64,000 bases of DNA from positions 162,182 through 226,181 of the forward strand of contig CAYOPZ010000002.1 of the NCBI GenBank assembly GCA_964406005.1, read 5' to 3'. The translations under genes were made by a program, and so were the position numbers. Each line of letters starts with the position of its first letter. Within the stretch, counting starts at the first letter, position 1. This document shows, piece by piece, positions 49,320 through 58,301 of this stretch. The notes under the pieces are model-generated. The model made no database searches and was not told the DNA's origin. It saw only the letters and a program-made list of their open reading frames with translations. This DNA comes from CAYOPZ01 sp964406005. GTDB lineage: Bacteria > Bacteroidota > Bacteroidia > Bacteroidales > SM23-62.

Positions 49320-51962
49320 TTAGAAGTAAAGCCGGTAGCTTACAACGGGAAGGATGCCCTGGAGCGTATACTCGATCACCTCCCCGGTATCGGAGTTATA
49401 ATAAGAACCTCCCATGTTTTCACGGTTAAACACATTTTGAATATCCACCACAAGTTCATGCGATACTTTCGGGTTGTTGATCTTGTAGCTTACTCCTGCA
49501 TCAAGACGAAGATAACAGGGATACTGAATTGCATTTCTCCTGGAGTGGTCGCTCACATCGAATTCTTCAACACCGATCTTCGATTTGTCTATCGGCGTAT
49601 CCCTGCGTCCCCCGCTCCAGATAAAGCGTCCGTTTATCCCGAGTATATTCTTATCCCTTATCCGGAATTCTTTTCCTCCGACAAGATTTGTTATATAGTT
49701 GTTTGAATACCTCGAGTTGTACCAGTGACCGTCGAGCGGTTTGTACCTGGCACTGAACAACGAGTGGGTAACAAGGAAGTAATAGTCGTTGGTAAAATAC
49801 TTTTCAAGGGTTAATTCAATCCCGTAGTTTCTGCCTTTGCCTTCATTTACCCAATCAAAGCCGAACACATCGTCGTTGATGGGCGACCAGGTTTTCGTCG
49901 GATCCTTATCCACCGGCAAGTCCCATAAATCCTGGTAGTATACCTCCACCTGGAATTTCATGTCTTCCTTAAACATTCTTGAATAGCCCAGAACATAATG
50001 AAATGACTTTTCAAGGCCAAGGTCCTTGTTGGGATATGTAACATTCCCGTTTTCATCTGTTTCCTTATAGAAATAGTGCATCAGGTATTCATGGCGGCTA
50101 TGAAGGCCGATGCCTCCGTTGATCGATTGGTTGTCCGGCAGATGCCATATAAAGCCCGCACGCGGTTCGATGGAATAATCGTTGTTCAGGGTCAGCAATA
50201 AACTGTGCACTCCCAGGTTGACCGACAGATTCCTGAAGGGCCTGAATCTGGTCTGAATGTAAGCCTGGAAAGTTTCGGTATTCCCTTTTCCGTCAATATC
50301 TTCAATCCACTCTTCGGGGTCCTCATCCTCATCGATATACCGCGAATAGTAGTTATAATATAATTTACTGAAAACCAACCCGATACGTAAAGATAGTTTC
50401 GTACTGAACTTACGATTGTACAGGGTTGAGGCCCTGACGGCCGAAGAAGCCAGTTTTTCATAATAGGTAGGAAAGGAATGATATGATGAATCGAGTTTGT
50501 AGCTTTTATCCGTACTGGAATTCCCTGAAAAGGATATTACCGTTTTAAAGTATGACCTGTTGCCGGGGAACCAGGTGTGCGTGATCCCGGTAGCCCCCAT
50601 ATTCGTTCTTGTTTTATAACCGTATTTCAGGAATTCGAACTCATCCCATTGAGTAGTATCCTGAACCGCCGCATCCTCGACATAGGCCTTGCCACCGAGG
50701 CCCCAAACGGAAAAAGTACCCGCTTTACCGGCCGGCAGATTGAATTTGTATGACAGGTCTGTGTATTCGGGCAGCAGATCGCCTCCGATACGTATTCCCA
50801 TGAGGTTCATAATAGAGAATGTAGCATACCTGAAGTTGACCAGGTACGAGCCCTTGTAGTTACTGCTGAACGGGCCCTCGGTAGTCAGGTCGAGGCCAAG
50901 CACACCGAATTCAAAGGTGTTTTCACTTTTCTCGTTATTCCCGTTCCGGAAGGTGAGATCAAATACTCCCGATGTGCCGTTTCCGTATTCCGCAGGAAAG
51001 GCCCCGGTAAAAAAATCCGACTGCCCCAGCATTTTTGTATTCAGCAGGCTTACATAACCGGCATCCCAGCCTTCCATGGCAAAATGGTTGGGGATGGGGA
51101 TCTGTACCCCCTCGAGGCGCCAGAGCATTGCATTGGGAGAGTTTCCGCGTACCACGATCTGGTTCGAGGCGTCATCATCGGTATTTACCCCGGCAAAAGA
51201 AAGCGCCATGCGTCCCGGGTCACCGGCTGAACCGGCATAGCGGCGCGATTCTTCAACCGAAAACGAGCGGGCGCTTACCGTAGCCATATCATTCTTCGGA
51301 CTCCCCTTTGCATAGGAACGGATTTCAACTTCGGCAATACCTTCCGGTTTTTCCGTCAGGGCCAGTGAAAGGATAACCTCTTTTGCCGAACCCACTACGA
51401 TTTCAGGCAGGATCAGATCCTCATAACCTACATAGCTCACCCTGAGGGTATGGCGGCCTACAGGTACTTTTTCCAGCCGAAACATACCCTCCTCATCCGA
51501 GGTCGCTCCGATAACCGGATCGGTAGTGAGCACAATGATGTTCGCCCCGGGCAGGGTTGTTTTCGAATCTTTATCGATGATCCTGCCCCGGATGGTTTGC
51601 GTCGGCCTATCCGGGTTTCCTGATGGCTGAATACTTACTTCCTTCTCCGGCATAAGAATAATTACTTCGTGCTTTATTTCATAAGTCAACGGGAATCCTT
51701 CCAGACAGGTCTCAAGCGCTTTTTCCAGCGATGCGTTTTCGACCCGTACGCTCGTCCTTGTACCTAAGGGTATTTCTTCATGACTGATCAGGTAGTTATA
51801 ACCGGTTTGTTCCTGTATGGTCTTGAGTACCTCTTCGATCGTAACATCTTCCAGATTACAGGTGATCCTTCCCGATTGGGCGAATAGAAACAATCCCTGC
51901 AACAACAGTATGCCCGAGAAGATCGTAGAAAGCAGCATTTTATTCACGTTTTTGTTCATCAT
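49320..51962 (-). CDS. TonB-dependent outer-membrane receptor with STN domain
   Basis: 880 residues from the ATG at 51962; the reading frame upstream begins only with TTG. Signal peptide over about residues 8-28 (LLSTIFSGILLLQGLFLFAQ). STN domain follows (EEVLKTIQEQTGYNYLISHE), then a carboxypeptidase-like domain (IRGRIIDKDSKTTLPGANII), a plug with the NQIVVRGNSPNAMLWRLEG region, and a 22-strand barrel ending VVSYRLYF. The STN domain contacts the FecR protein just upstream, so ligand binding outside is expected to switch the sigma factor. There is no SusD gene, so a siderophore, cobalamin or peptide ligand is likelier than a polysaccharide. Confidence 0.93.
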   Translation of the reverse strand: MMNKNVNKMLLSTIFSGILLLQGLFLFAQSGRITCNLEDVTIEEVLKTIQEQTGYNYLISHEEIPLGTRTSVRVENASLEKALETCLEGFPLTYEIKHEVIILMPEKEVSIQPSGNPDRPTQTIRGRIIDKDSKTTLPGANIIVLTTDPVIGATSDEEGMFRLEKVPVGRHTLRVSYVGYEDLILPEIVVGSAKEVILSLALTEKPEGIAEVEIRSYAKGSPKNDMATVSARSFSVEESRRYAGSAGDPGRMALSFAGVNTDDDASNQIVVRGNSPNAMLWRLEGVQIPIPNHFAMEGWDAGYVSLLNTKMLGQSDFFTGAFPAEYGNGTSGVFDLTFRNGNNEKSENTFEFGVLGLDLTTEGPFSSNYKGSYLVNFRYATFSIMNLMGIRIGGDLLPEYTDLSYKFNLPAGKAGTFSVWGLGGKAYVEDAAVQDTTQWDEFEFLKYGYKTRTNMGATGITHTWFPGNRSYFKTVISFSGNSSTDKSYKLDSSYHSFPTYYEKLASSAVRASTLYNRKFSTKLSLRIGLVFSKLYYNYYSRYIDEDEDPEEWIEDIDGKGNTETFQAYIQTRFRPFRNLSVNLGVHSLLLTLNNDYSIEPRAGFIWHLPDNQSINGGIGLHSRHEYLMHYFYKETDENGNVTYPNKDLGLEKSFHYVLGYSRMFKEDMKFQVEVYYQDLWDLPVDKDPTKTWSPINDDVFGFDWVNEGKGRNYGIELTLEKYFTNDYYFLVTHSLFSARYKPLDGHWYNSRYSNNYITNLVGGKEFRIRDKNILGINGRFIWSGGRRDTPIDKSKIGVEEFDVSDHSRRNAIQYPCYLRLDAGVSYKINNPKVSHELVVDIQNVFNRENMGGSYYNSDTGEVIEYTLQGILPVVSYRLYF

Positions 51963-51990
51963 TCCGTTTATCTGTAGGTTCTGCAATATC

Positions 51991-53181
51991 TTACCTGTCT
52001 GCTTTTGAAGCGATAATTATATTCCCGTTTATGTTGAAATCCAGGTTTGTTGCAAGCGAAAACATCTCCAGTATAACATCGATTTTGTCATAGCGATCAA
52101 GTGTTCCGGAAAAATGGTACTCCCGGATATCCTGAGACAGGTATTCCGTATTGAAATCATACCACCTGCCCAGGCGCCGCAAAATTGTTTCCAGCGATTC
52201 GTTGTCAATGACGAATTTTCCATCTTTCCAGGCTGTGCATGCATAGGTGTCGACGTTTTCGATTTCCAGATCTCCGTCGACTTTGCTGTATCTTGCCTGT
52301 TGTCCGGGAGTCAGTTCCAATTTGTTATTGTTTTCTTTGTTCGTGGCAATTTCCACCCTGCCTTCCACAAGCGTGGTTTCAATATGGCTTTCATCACGAT
52401 AGGCCATTACATTGAACGAGGTGCCCAAGACCCTAACTTCCATCGATGGCACGGCAACGATAAACGGTTTCTCCTTGTTCCCGGCAACCTCGAAATAGGC
52501 TTCACCCTGCAACTCTATTCTCCTTTCATCCCCGGTAAACTCAACGGGATAGACAATTCTCGATGCCGCATTCAACCATACTTTTGTGCCGTCCGAAAGG
52601 ACCAGGTCATATTCACCGCCCCGGGGTGTTTCCAGGGTGTTGAATACCGGTTCCCGGGTTTCTTCTCCCGGCACTTTTTTCGCCTGGTAGTCCAGGGTTT
52701 TCTTTGCATGAAGGATAACCACCTTGTGATCACGGATAACGTTTTCTTCTTCAGAAGGTGTCAGTTCCAGTGTCTTGCCATTCCCGAGCGTCAGCACTGC
52801 TTTTTGCGTACCGGCAACTATAAGGCCGGGCATTTCCTTTGCGTGATTGTTCAGAAACAGGTAATACGCTCCGATCAGCAGCGGAATTGAAATGGCTGCA
52901 GCATACCCTATCAGTTTCCGAACCGGCATGATCCTGGTTTTTCCGGATCCGGTTTTCTTTTGCGCGATCTTTTCCCAGGCCTTATCCAGGTCATAACCCT
53001 CATATTTTTTCAGTTTGTTCCGGATGGCTTTCTCACTGATTATCCGGTCGAACAATTTTTTGTTCTCCGGCTCTTTTTGCAGCCATTGTTCCAGTTTCAG
53101 ACCTTCTTCCTCGCTGAGTTTATTTTGTATGTATCGGAAAATCAATTCCGCTGTTTCGAAAGGTGCCTTTGACTTATCCAT
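51991..53181 (-). CDS. FecR-family anti-sigma factor
   Basis: 396 residues from the ATG at 53181. Cytoplasmic N-terminal region about 1-100 contains FRYIQNKLSEEEGLKLEQWL, the sigma-binding type of helix; one membrane helix at about 105-127 (IGYAAAISIPLLIGAYYLF); then a periplasmic FecR domain with RGGEYDLVLSDGTKVWLNAA and RRIELQGEAYFEVA, and a C-terminal domain resembling the STN fold (GRWYDFNTEYLSQDI). It relays receptor occupancy to the ECF sigma factor encoded 41 bp upstream. Middle gene of the sigma-FecR-receptor unit. Confidence 0.92.
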   Translation of the reverse strand: MDKSKAPFETAELIFRYIQNKLSEEEGLKLEQWLQKEPENKKLFDRIISEKAIRNKLKKYEGYDLDKAWEKIAQKKTGSGKTRIMPVRKLIGYAAAISIPLLIGAYYLFLNNHAKEMPGLIVAGTQKAVLTLGNGKTLELTPSEEENVIRDHKVVILHAKKTLDYQAKKVPGEETREPVFNTLETPRGGEYDLVLSDGTKVWLNAASRIVYPVEFTGDERRIELQGEAYFEVAGNKEKPFIVAVPSMEVRVLGTSFNVMAYRDESHIETTLVEGRVEIATNKENNNKLELTPGQQARYSKVDGDLEIENVDTYACTAWKDGKFVIDNESLETILRRLGRWYDFNTEYLSQDIREYHFSGTLDRYDKIDVILEMFSLATNLDFNINGNIIIASKADR

Positions 53182-53222
53182 AGGTATGATCTTTATACCC
53201 GTTTGATAGTAAGACAACTCAC

Positions 53223-53750
53223 TTAAAAAAGAGGGTGAAACGAATTGATTGCCGATTTAAGTTGAAGGCGCAACTGCTCGTAGGCTGTTTTTTTCCGGGT
53301 TTTTACCGTATTAACCGAGATATCAAGCACCCCGGCCACTTCGTTGTTTTTTAAGCCTTTCAGGCTCAGATTGATCACTTCACGGCATTTTTCCGGCAGG
53401 GCCTCAATTGCCTGGTGAAGCAACCTGTGGGTTTCTTCCTCTATAAGGTGATCGGTGAAAAAGGATTCCTCTGCTTTTTTTTCGACTTCCGACTGCCTGA
53501 ATCTCTCGACGATCTGATTATGCTTAAGCTGGTTAAGGCATTTATTTTTGACCGTCTTGTAAAGAAAGGAACGGATCGAGTCAATCTCCTTGAGTTTCTG
53601 CGGATCATTCAACAGGAATACAAATATTTCCTGAACAACGTCTTCTGCACTTTCGGCATCATCGAGATAATGCTGCGCAAAAAAGCATAATGCCGGATAA
53701 TAATCATTAAAAAGGTCTTCAATGGCTCTTATGCCTGATTGTTTCGGCAA
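53223..53750 (-). CDS. ECF-type RNA polymerase sigma factor
   Basis: 175 residues. Region 2 includes LFNDYYPALCFFAQHYLDDAESAEDVVQEIFVF (split here: it begins near residue 13 and ends near 46) and region 4 near residue 120 includes ALPEKCREVINLSLKGLKN and NEVAGVLDISVNTVKTRK, the HTH. The start is TTG at 53750; the frame upstream has no ATG before a stop at 53787-53789, and the family start fits TTG. It probably drives transcription of the FecR and receptor genes downstream. Confidence 0.9.
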   Translation of the reverse strand: MPKQSGIRAIEDLFNDYYPALCFFAQHYLDDAESAEDVVQEIFVFLLNDPQKLKEIDSIRSFLYKTVKNKCLNQLKHNQIVERFRQSEVEKKAEESFFTDHLIEEETHRLLHQAIEALPEKCREVINLSLKGLKNNEVAGVLDISVNTVKTRKKTAYEQLRLQLKSAINSFHPLF

Positions 53751-53956
53751 GGATGCGATTATTTTAACGGCTATGACAAGTGACTTTTAAATAAAAGACA
53801 GCCGGGAACAGGAAAGTTGCTTAAAAAGTGAGATTCATTATTGTTGCTGTTCCGGTTTTTGTAAATTTTTTAACTTCACAAAAAGACGAATTATCACTTT
53901 GGATTATTAATACCGGTCGGTTACCAACAGCCAAAACAGGTAATAATTGCGGCTTT

Positions 53957-54739
53957 ATGGATAAAGTATTCGAATTTGACGGGAATAAATATAAAAAGGC
54001 CTCTTCTCATCAGAAGGAATGGGGCAACAGGATAATTTCAGAGTTCAATTTAACCGGCAAAGAACGAATACTTGATTTGGGATGCGGAGACGGGATTCTG
54101 ACAAAACAACTCTCGGATCTCGTACCTCATGGATATGTTCTCGGGATCGACTCTTCTCAGGGAATGATTAATATTGCAAAAGAATTGAAATCTTCAAATT
54201 TAACTTTCAGATTACTCGGTATAAATGATATCGATTTCGTTGATGATTTTGATATTATTTTTTCAAATGCTGCTTTACACTGGGTTCCCGATCATAAAAG
54301 ACTTCTTTCAAGATCATACAGGGCATTAAAGGAGAACGGGACAGTGAGATTTAATTTTGCAGGCGACGGCAATTGTCAGAATTTCTTCTCTGTAATAAAA
54401 GAAGCTATTGAGACAGATGAGTTTAAAAATTATTTTAAAGACTTTGAATGGCCGTGGTATATGCCGAAAATCGATGAATACAAGATATTGGTTGACAGTT
54501 GTTCGTTCAAAGATACAGAGATCTGGGAGGAGAATGCCGACAGGTTTTTCCCGACAAAGGATGACATGATAAAATGGATCGATCAACCTTCGATAGTTCC
54601 TCTTTTAAAACGGGTTGATGAAAAAGACAAGGACAGGTTCAGGAATATTGTGATAACAGAAATGGTCAGGAGAACTGAACAGACCGATGGAAGATGTTTT
54701 GAGACTTTTCGAAGGATCAACCTACTGGCAAGGAAATAA
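53957..54739 (+). CDS. Class I SAM-dependent methyltransferase
   Basis: 260 residues from the ATG at 53957 (MDKVFEFDGNKYKKASSHQ); the open frame upstream from 53828 reads as an unrelated hydrophobic fragment. Motif I is RILDLGCGDGILTKQL near residue 37, YVLGIDSSQGMI carries the acidic residue, and IIFSNAALHWVPDHKRLL near 103 is motif III of the trans-aconitate methyltransferase-like group. The substrate is unknown. Two small membrane-protein genes follow on the same strand with gaps of 11 and 2 bp, suggesting an operon. Confidence 0.82.
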   Translation: MDKVFEFDGNKYKKASSHQKEWGNRIISEFNLTGKERILDLGCGDGILTKQLSDLVPHGYVLGIDSSQGMINIAKELKSSNLTFRLLGINDIDFVDDFDIIFSNAALHWVPDHKRLLSRSYRALKENGTVRFNFAGDGNCQNFFSVIKEAIETDEFKNYFKDFEWPWYMPKIDEYKILVDSCSFKDTEIWEENADRFFPTKDDMIKWIDQPSIVPLLKRVDEKDKDRFRNIVITEMVRRTEQTDGRCFETFRRINLLARK

Positions 54740-54750
54740 CAATAATCAAC

Positions 54751-55164
54751 ATGAAAAGAAAAGCAATCTTTCTGGGGATCGTTCAGGTGATCATTGCAGT
54801 CGGAGCCATTCCCGCAGGGCTGTTCATGATTCTCGAACCCGATGGAAGCCGTGTTGGAATGTCTGTCGAAATGTTATCAGGATCACCATTCCGGAACTTC
54901 TTCATTCCCGGCCTGTTTTTATTGGGTATCAACGGAATATTGAATGCGACAGGGGCTTTCCTGTCCTTTGCAGGAAAGAAATATGCCGGGATTTCCGGCC
55001 TGGGGCTCGGCATCTATCTCGTAATATGGATTTGCGTTCAGGTTTATTTCATAGGCTTGACCTTTTTCCTGCAACCTTTATTCCTGGTAATAGGGATCAT
55101 CGAAATATTCCTCGGCTATAGTCTGCTATCCAAAAGAAAATCAATAACCAATCAACATAATTAA
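54751..55164 (+). CDS. Four-helix membrane protein of unknown function
   Basis: 137 residues with hydrophobic segments at about 6-28, 49-70, 77-95 and 100-127. It ends with a basic tail (LLSKRKSITNQHN). No family recognised. It starts 11 bp after the methyltransferase and ends 2 bp before the next small membrane gene. Confidence 0.65.
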   Translation: MKRKAIFLGIVQVIIAVGAIPAGLFMILEPDGSRVGMSVEMLSGSPFRNFFIPGLFLLGINGILNATGAFLSFAGKKYAGISGLGLGIYLVIWICVQVYFIGLTFFLQPLFLVIGIIEIFLGYSLLSKRKSITNQHN

Positions 55165-55166
55165 AA

Positions 55167-55568
55167 ATGGTAAGATTCATTATTGCTGCTGTCTTGACAG
55201 GGCTGTTATTCGGAACAATGGACGGATTGATCAATGGAAATCAATATGCATTGAAACTCATGGAGTGTTACGCACCTGTTGCCAAACAGACGATCAATGT
55301 ACCGGCCGGAATATTGATTGATCTGATCTACGGATTCATCATCAGCGGTATATTCATAATTATCCGGCCATCCCTGCCAACAGAAGCCGGTATCGTAAAG
55401 GGCCTTGCTTATGGAACAGGAATGTGGTTCTTCAGAGTTCTGATGGGAGTTCTTTCGGATTGGATGATGCTGAATGTTCCCGTTAGAACATTAATCTATG
55501 TTTTATTGACCGGTCTGGTCGAGATGGCAATACTTGGGATGTTAAATGGGCTTATACTGAAAAGATAA
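55167..55568 (+). CDS. Small membrane protein of unknown function
   Basis: 133 residues, four hydrophobic segments. The first 20 codons resemble at DNA level a fragment that precedes the methyltransferase at 53830 (19 of 20 bases in AGATTCATTATTGYTGCTGT). The stop codon overlaps the remnant of an alcohol dehydrogenase that follows. No family recognised. Confidence 0.62.
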   Translation: MVRFIIAAVLTGLLFGTMDGLINGNQYALKLMECYAPVAKQTINVPAGILIDLIYGFIISGIFIIIRPSLPTEAGIVKGLAYGTGMWFFRVLMGVLSDWMMLNVPVRTLIYVLLTGLVEMAILGMLNGLILKR

Positions 55569-55681
55569 AACCTGTTATTGATAGAGTATATCCATTGAGC
55601 GAGGCTGCCGAAGCCATTCGTTATCTTGAAACAGGGCACGCACGTGGCAAGGTGGTAATAACCGTACATCCAGATCAGTAA
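55568..55681 (+). pseudogene. C-terminal remnant of a zinc-type alcohol dehydrogenase
   Basis: The frame from 55568 to the TAA at 55679-55681 reads KPVIDRVYPLSEAAEAIRYL and then ETGHARGKVVITV, the C-terminal end of NAD(P)-dependent alcohol dehydrogenase/quinone oxidoreductase proteins (xIDRxYPLxEAxEAxxYLExGHARGKVVI). Only about 37 residues remain; the GroES-like and Rossmann domains are gone and no upstream part is present. It lies at the edge of the AT-rich block, so it may mark a deletion or insertion junction. Confidence 0.75.
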
Positions 55682-55822
55682 AAATAAAAAGATTGCCCTG
55701 CTGCCTTATTGCCTGAAAGATTTCAGTGCAGAATGCAAACCGTTGTATCCGGTGAATGGGTGCATTTCATAAAAACTCGGTTAATCTTGAACAACTGGAA
55801 TTACTAATAAAAGCCAACAAAA

Positions 55823-56899
55823 ATGATAAAAAAGATACAACGAATCATTGAAATATCTAAAACAGTAATTAAAGATTGTTCCTTGGAAAATGGTGGAATT
55901 GTGGCTTCGAATTCTACGAAAAAAAATTTTCCGAATGCAGCCAAAAATTACTTTTATATATGGCCTCGTGATGCATCCTATGCATGTATTGCAGCTGATA
56001 TTTTGGAATTAGATAATATTCAGAAAAGCTTTTTTAATTGGTGTTTGAATCATACTGAAGGATTAAAAACCAATGGATTGTTTTATGAAAAATATTATCC
56101 AAATGGTTTAAAGGCATCATCTCGATTTCAGCCTGATCAATCAGGTACTGTATTATTTGCTGTTTGGCATCATTTCAAAAGGAATCAATTAAATATAAGT
56201 AAATCAAAATACGATGAATTATTGGTAAAAATTGCCAACGGTATATGCAATTGCTGGGAAAAAGACCATTTTATCGAAAATTCATATGATTTATGGGAAG
56301 AAAGAATATGCTTCCCTGATCTACGTGAGAATTTTTCATATTCTCTGGCTTCCTGTATAAAGGGACTTCAATGCGCAAATGATCTAATTCCAAATAGAAA
56401 ATGGCTTCAGGTGGCTCAGGAGATGAAATTTCGTCTGGATCAGCACTATTTGGATTATTTCGTAAGATCATTTGGTGAATTGCCAGATAGAAGAATAGAC
56501 GCTTCAATAATGGGTTTGGTTTATCCTTTTGAAATATATGAACCTAACGATGCCCGTATAATAGCCACCATAAATGAAATTGAGGATAAACTTTCTGTAA
56601 ATGGAGGTATTCATAGATATGAACATGATGAGTATGATGGCTGGATGCTTAATGGAGAGCAGAGAAAAAAAGGTGCAGGAGCATGGCCATTATTAAACTT
56701 ATGGTTGTCTGTTTACTTTCAAAGAAAAGGAGATAATAACAAAGCAAACTATTATTACAGTTGGGTCTTAGACAGGATAAAGGATAATGGTTTTATACCA
56801 GAGCAGATATTCGATAATGATATTCAGGTTTCTGTTTCTCCATTACTTTGGGCTCATGTAATGTTTATTATCGCATCTAAAGAATTGAATTTTTTTTAA
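55823..56899 (+). CDS. GH15-family (glucoamylase-like) hydrolase, catalytic domain only
   Basis: 358 residues. YFYIWPRDASYACIAADI near residue 43 is the GH15 aromatic/PRDA block; DLWEE at 156-160 carries the probable general acid Glu; FIPEQIFDN near 324-332 carries the probable general base (PEQ, Glu327). GGIHRYEHDEYDGW and GAGAWPLLNLW are further family blocks. The (alpha/alpha)6 domain is present but the N-terminal beta-sandwich of typical bacterial GH15 enzymes is absent, and no signal peptide is seen, so it is probably cytoplasmic. GC is clearly lower than in the flanking housekeeping genes, suggesting transfer. Substrate, alpha-glucan or trehalose, is not readable. Confidence 0.82.
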   Translation: MIKKIQRIIEISKTVIKDCSLENGGIVASNSTKKNFPNAAKNYFYIWPRDASYACIAADILELDNIQKSFFNWCLNHTEGLKTNGLFYEKYYPNGLKASSRFQPDQSGTVLFAVWHHFKRNQLNISKSKYDELLVKIANGICNCWEKDHFIENSYDLWEERICFPDLRENFSYSLASCIKGLQCANDLIPNRKWLQVAQEMKFRLDQHYLDYFVRSFGELPDRRIDASIMGLVYPFEIYEPNDARIIATINEIEDKLSVNGGIHRYEHDEYDGWMLNGEQRKKGAGAWPLLNLWLSVYFQRKGDNNKANYYYSWVLDRIKDNGFIPEQIFDNDIQVSVSPLLWAHVMFIIASKELNFF

Positions 56900-57104
56900 A
56901 ATCAAGAGAATGTAAACGGGAAATAACAATGCTGGTTAAAAGTTTTTAATAATCATTTTTTAATTAAGATTTTAAGGAAATTTTTAAAAAAATAATTTGT
57001 TATTTAAATATTTTGATCTATTTTTAAATAAAATATTTACTTATTTAATTTATTAGTGTATTTTTTAAATAATAGAGCTTATAATGGTAAATCTATGAGA
57101 AAGA

Positions 57105-58229
57105 ATGAAAAAATTTAAAGCTGGAACTTTAATAAGTCATGGAACTTACAAATTCTTTCAACCAGAAGCGATAAATAGATCATGGATTGTAGATGACATG
57201 GAATTACTGAGTCTGTTAAGCCAGGCTGACAGACAGATAGGACGTCTGGATATGTATTCTGAATATATTCCAAACATTGAATTATTTATCCAGATGCATG
57301 TAATAAAAGAAGCTACACAATCAAGTAAAATTGAAGGAACACAAACGAGTATCGAAGATGCTTTACTTAAAAAAGAGGATGTCTCATCAGAAAAGAAGGA
57401 TGATTGGGAAGAGGTTCAAAACTATATAACAGCATTAAATGTTGCCATCGACTCTTTAAAAGAGATTCCATTTTCAACGAGATTAATTAAGGAATCACAT
57501 AAAATCCTTTTAACAGGAGTCCGGGGGAAACATAAACAACCGGGCGAATTCAGAAAAAGTCAGAATTGGATTGGAGGGGCTTCAACCAGCGATGCGATTT
57601 TTATTCCGCCTTTACATACTTATGTTAATGATTTGATGAGCGATCTGGAAAAATTTTCTCATAATGAAAAAATCTTTTTCCCTCATTTACTGAGAATAGC
57701 ATTAATTCACTACCAATTTGAGACAATTCACCCGTTTTTGGATGGAAACGGCAGAGTTGGAAGATTAATTATCACTCTGTATTTGGTGGATAAGGGAATA
57801 TTAAAAAGACCCGTTTTATATCTTTCCGATTTCTTCGAGCGCAACAGAAAATTGTATTATGACAACCTGACAAATGTCAGAGAGGGCAATGATATTACTC
57901 AATGGTTTAAATTCTTTCTTGTTGGAATCATTGAAACGGCAGAAAAAGGTATTACAACTTTTGATAATATTCTAAAACTAAAGACTGATATTGAAAATAA
58001 GGTTCAACAACTTGGTCCAAGATCAAATGCAGCACTCAGGGTTTTAGAGTATCTATATCAAAAACCCTTAATTGACACCAGTACAATAATTGAGTTAACG
58101 ACCTTTTCACCTCCTACTGCCTATAAGCTGACTGCCGAGCTGGTTGACCTGGGAATATTGCAGGAGTTCACAGGAAGAAGAAGGAGGAAAGTATATTTAT
58201 TTGGACAGTATCTTAATCTTTTCTATTGA
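57105..58229 (+). CDS. Fic-domain AMPylase, class II, with C-terminal winged helix
   Basis: 374 residues. The Fic motif HPFLDGNGRVGR is complete at 209-220, with catalytic His209. A class II inhibitory helix is visible upstream, SSKIEG at 73-78 with Glu77, so activity is normally restrained in cis. A Fic_N region covers about 15-60, and after residue 300 a winged-helix segment (IIELTTFSPPTAYKLTAEL) suggests DNA binding. Such proteins transfer AMP to a target, but the target is unknown and no antitoxin gene is adjacent. The 205-bp gap before it is extremely AT-rich, and the whole block from 55.8 kb is low in GC. Confidence 0.9.
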   Translation: MKKFKAGTLISHGTYKFFQPEAINRSWIVDDMELLSLLSQADRQIGRLDMYSEYIPNIELFIQMHVIKEATQSSKIEGTQTSIEDALLKKEDVSSEKKDDWEEVQNYITALNVAIDSLKEIPFSTRLIKESHKILLTGVRGKHKQPGEFRKSQNWIGGASTSDAIFIPPLHTYVNDLMSDLEKFSHNEKIFFPHLLRIALIHYQFETIHPFLDGNGRVGRLIITLYLVDKGILKRPVLYLSDFFERNRKLYYDNLTNVREGNDITQWFKFFLVGIIETAEKGITTFDNILKLKTDIENKVQQLGPRSNAALRVLEYLYQKPLIDTSTIIELTTFSPPTAYKLTAELVDLGILQEFTGRRRRKVYLFGQYLNLFY

Positions 58230-58301
58230 TAACGCCTGGCAGTCCTGCCAACGGTATTCCTCTCTATCCTAAAATATATTCTTTGCTGTAAATCCTATGG
58301 A

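Noticed and set aside
53828..53956. Methyltransferase starting at 53828 with a 43-residue N-terminal extension
   Set aside because: The extension is hydrophobic, unrelated to the family and looks like a gene fragment; the ATG at 53957 fits the family start.
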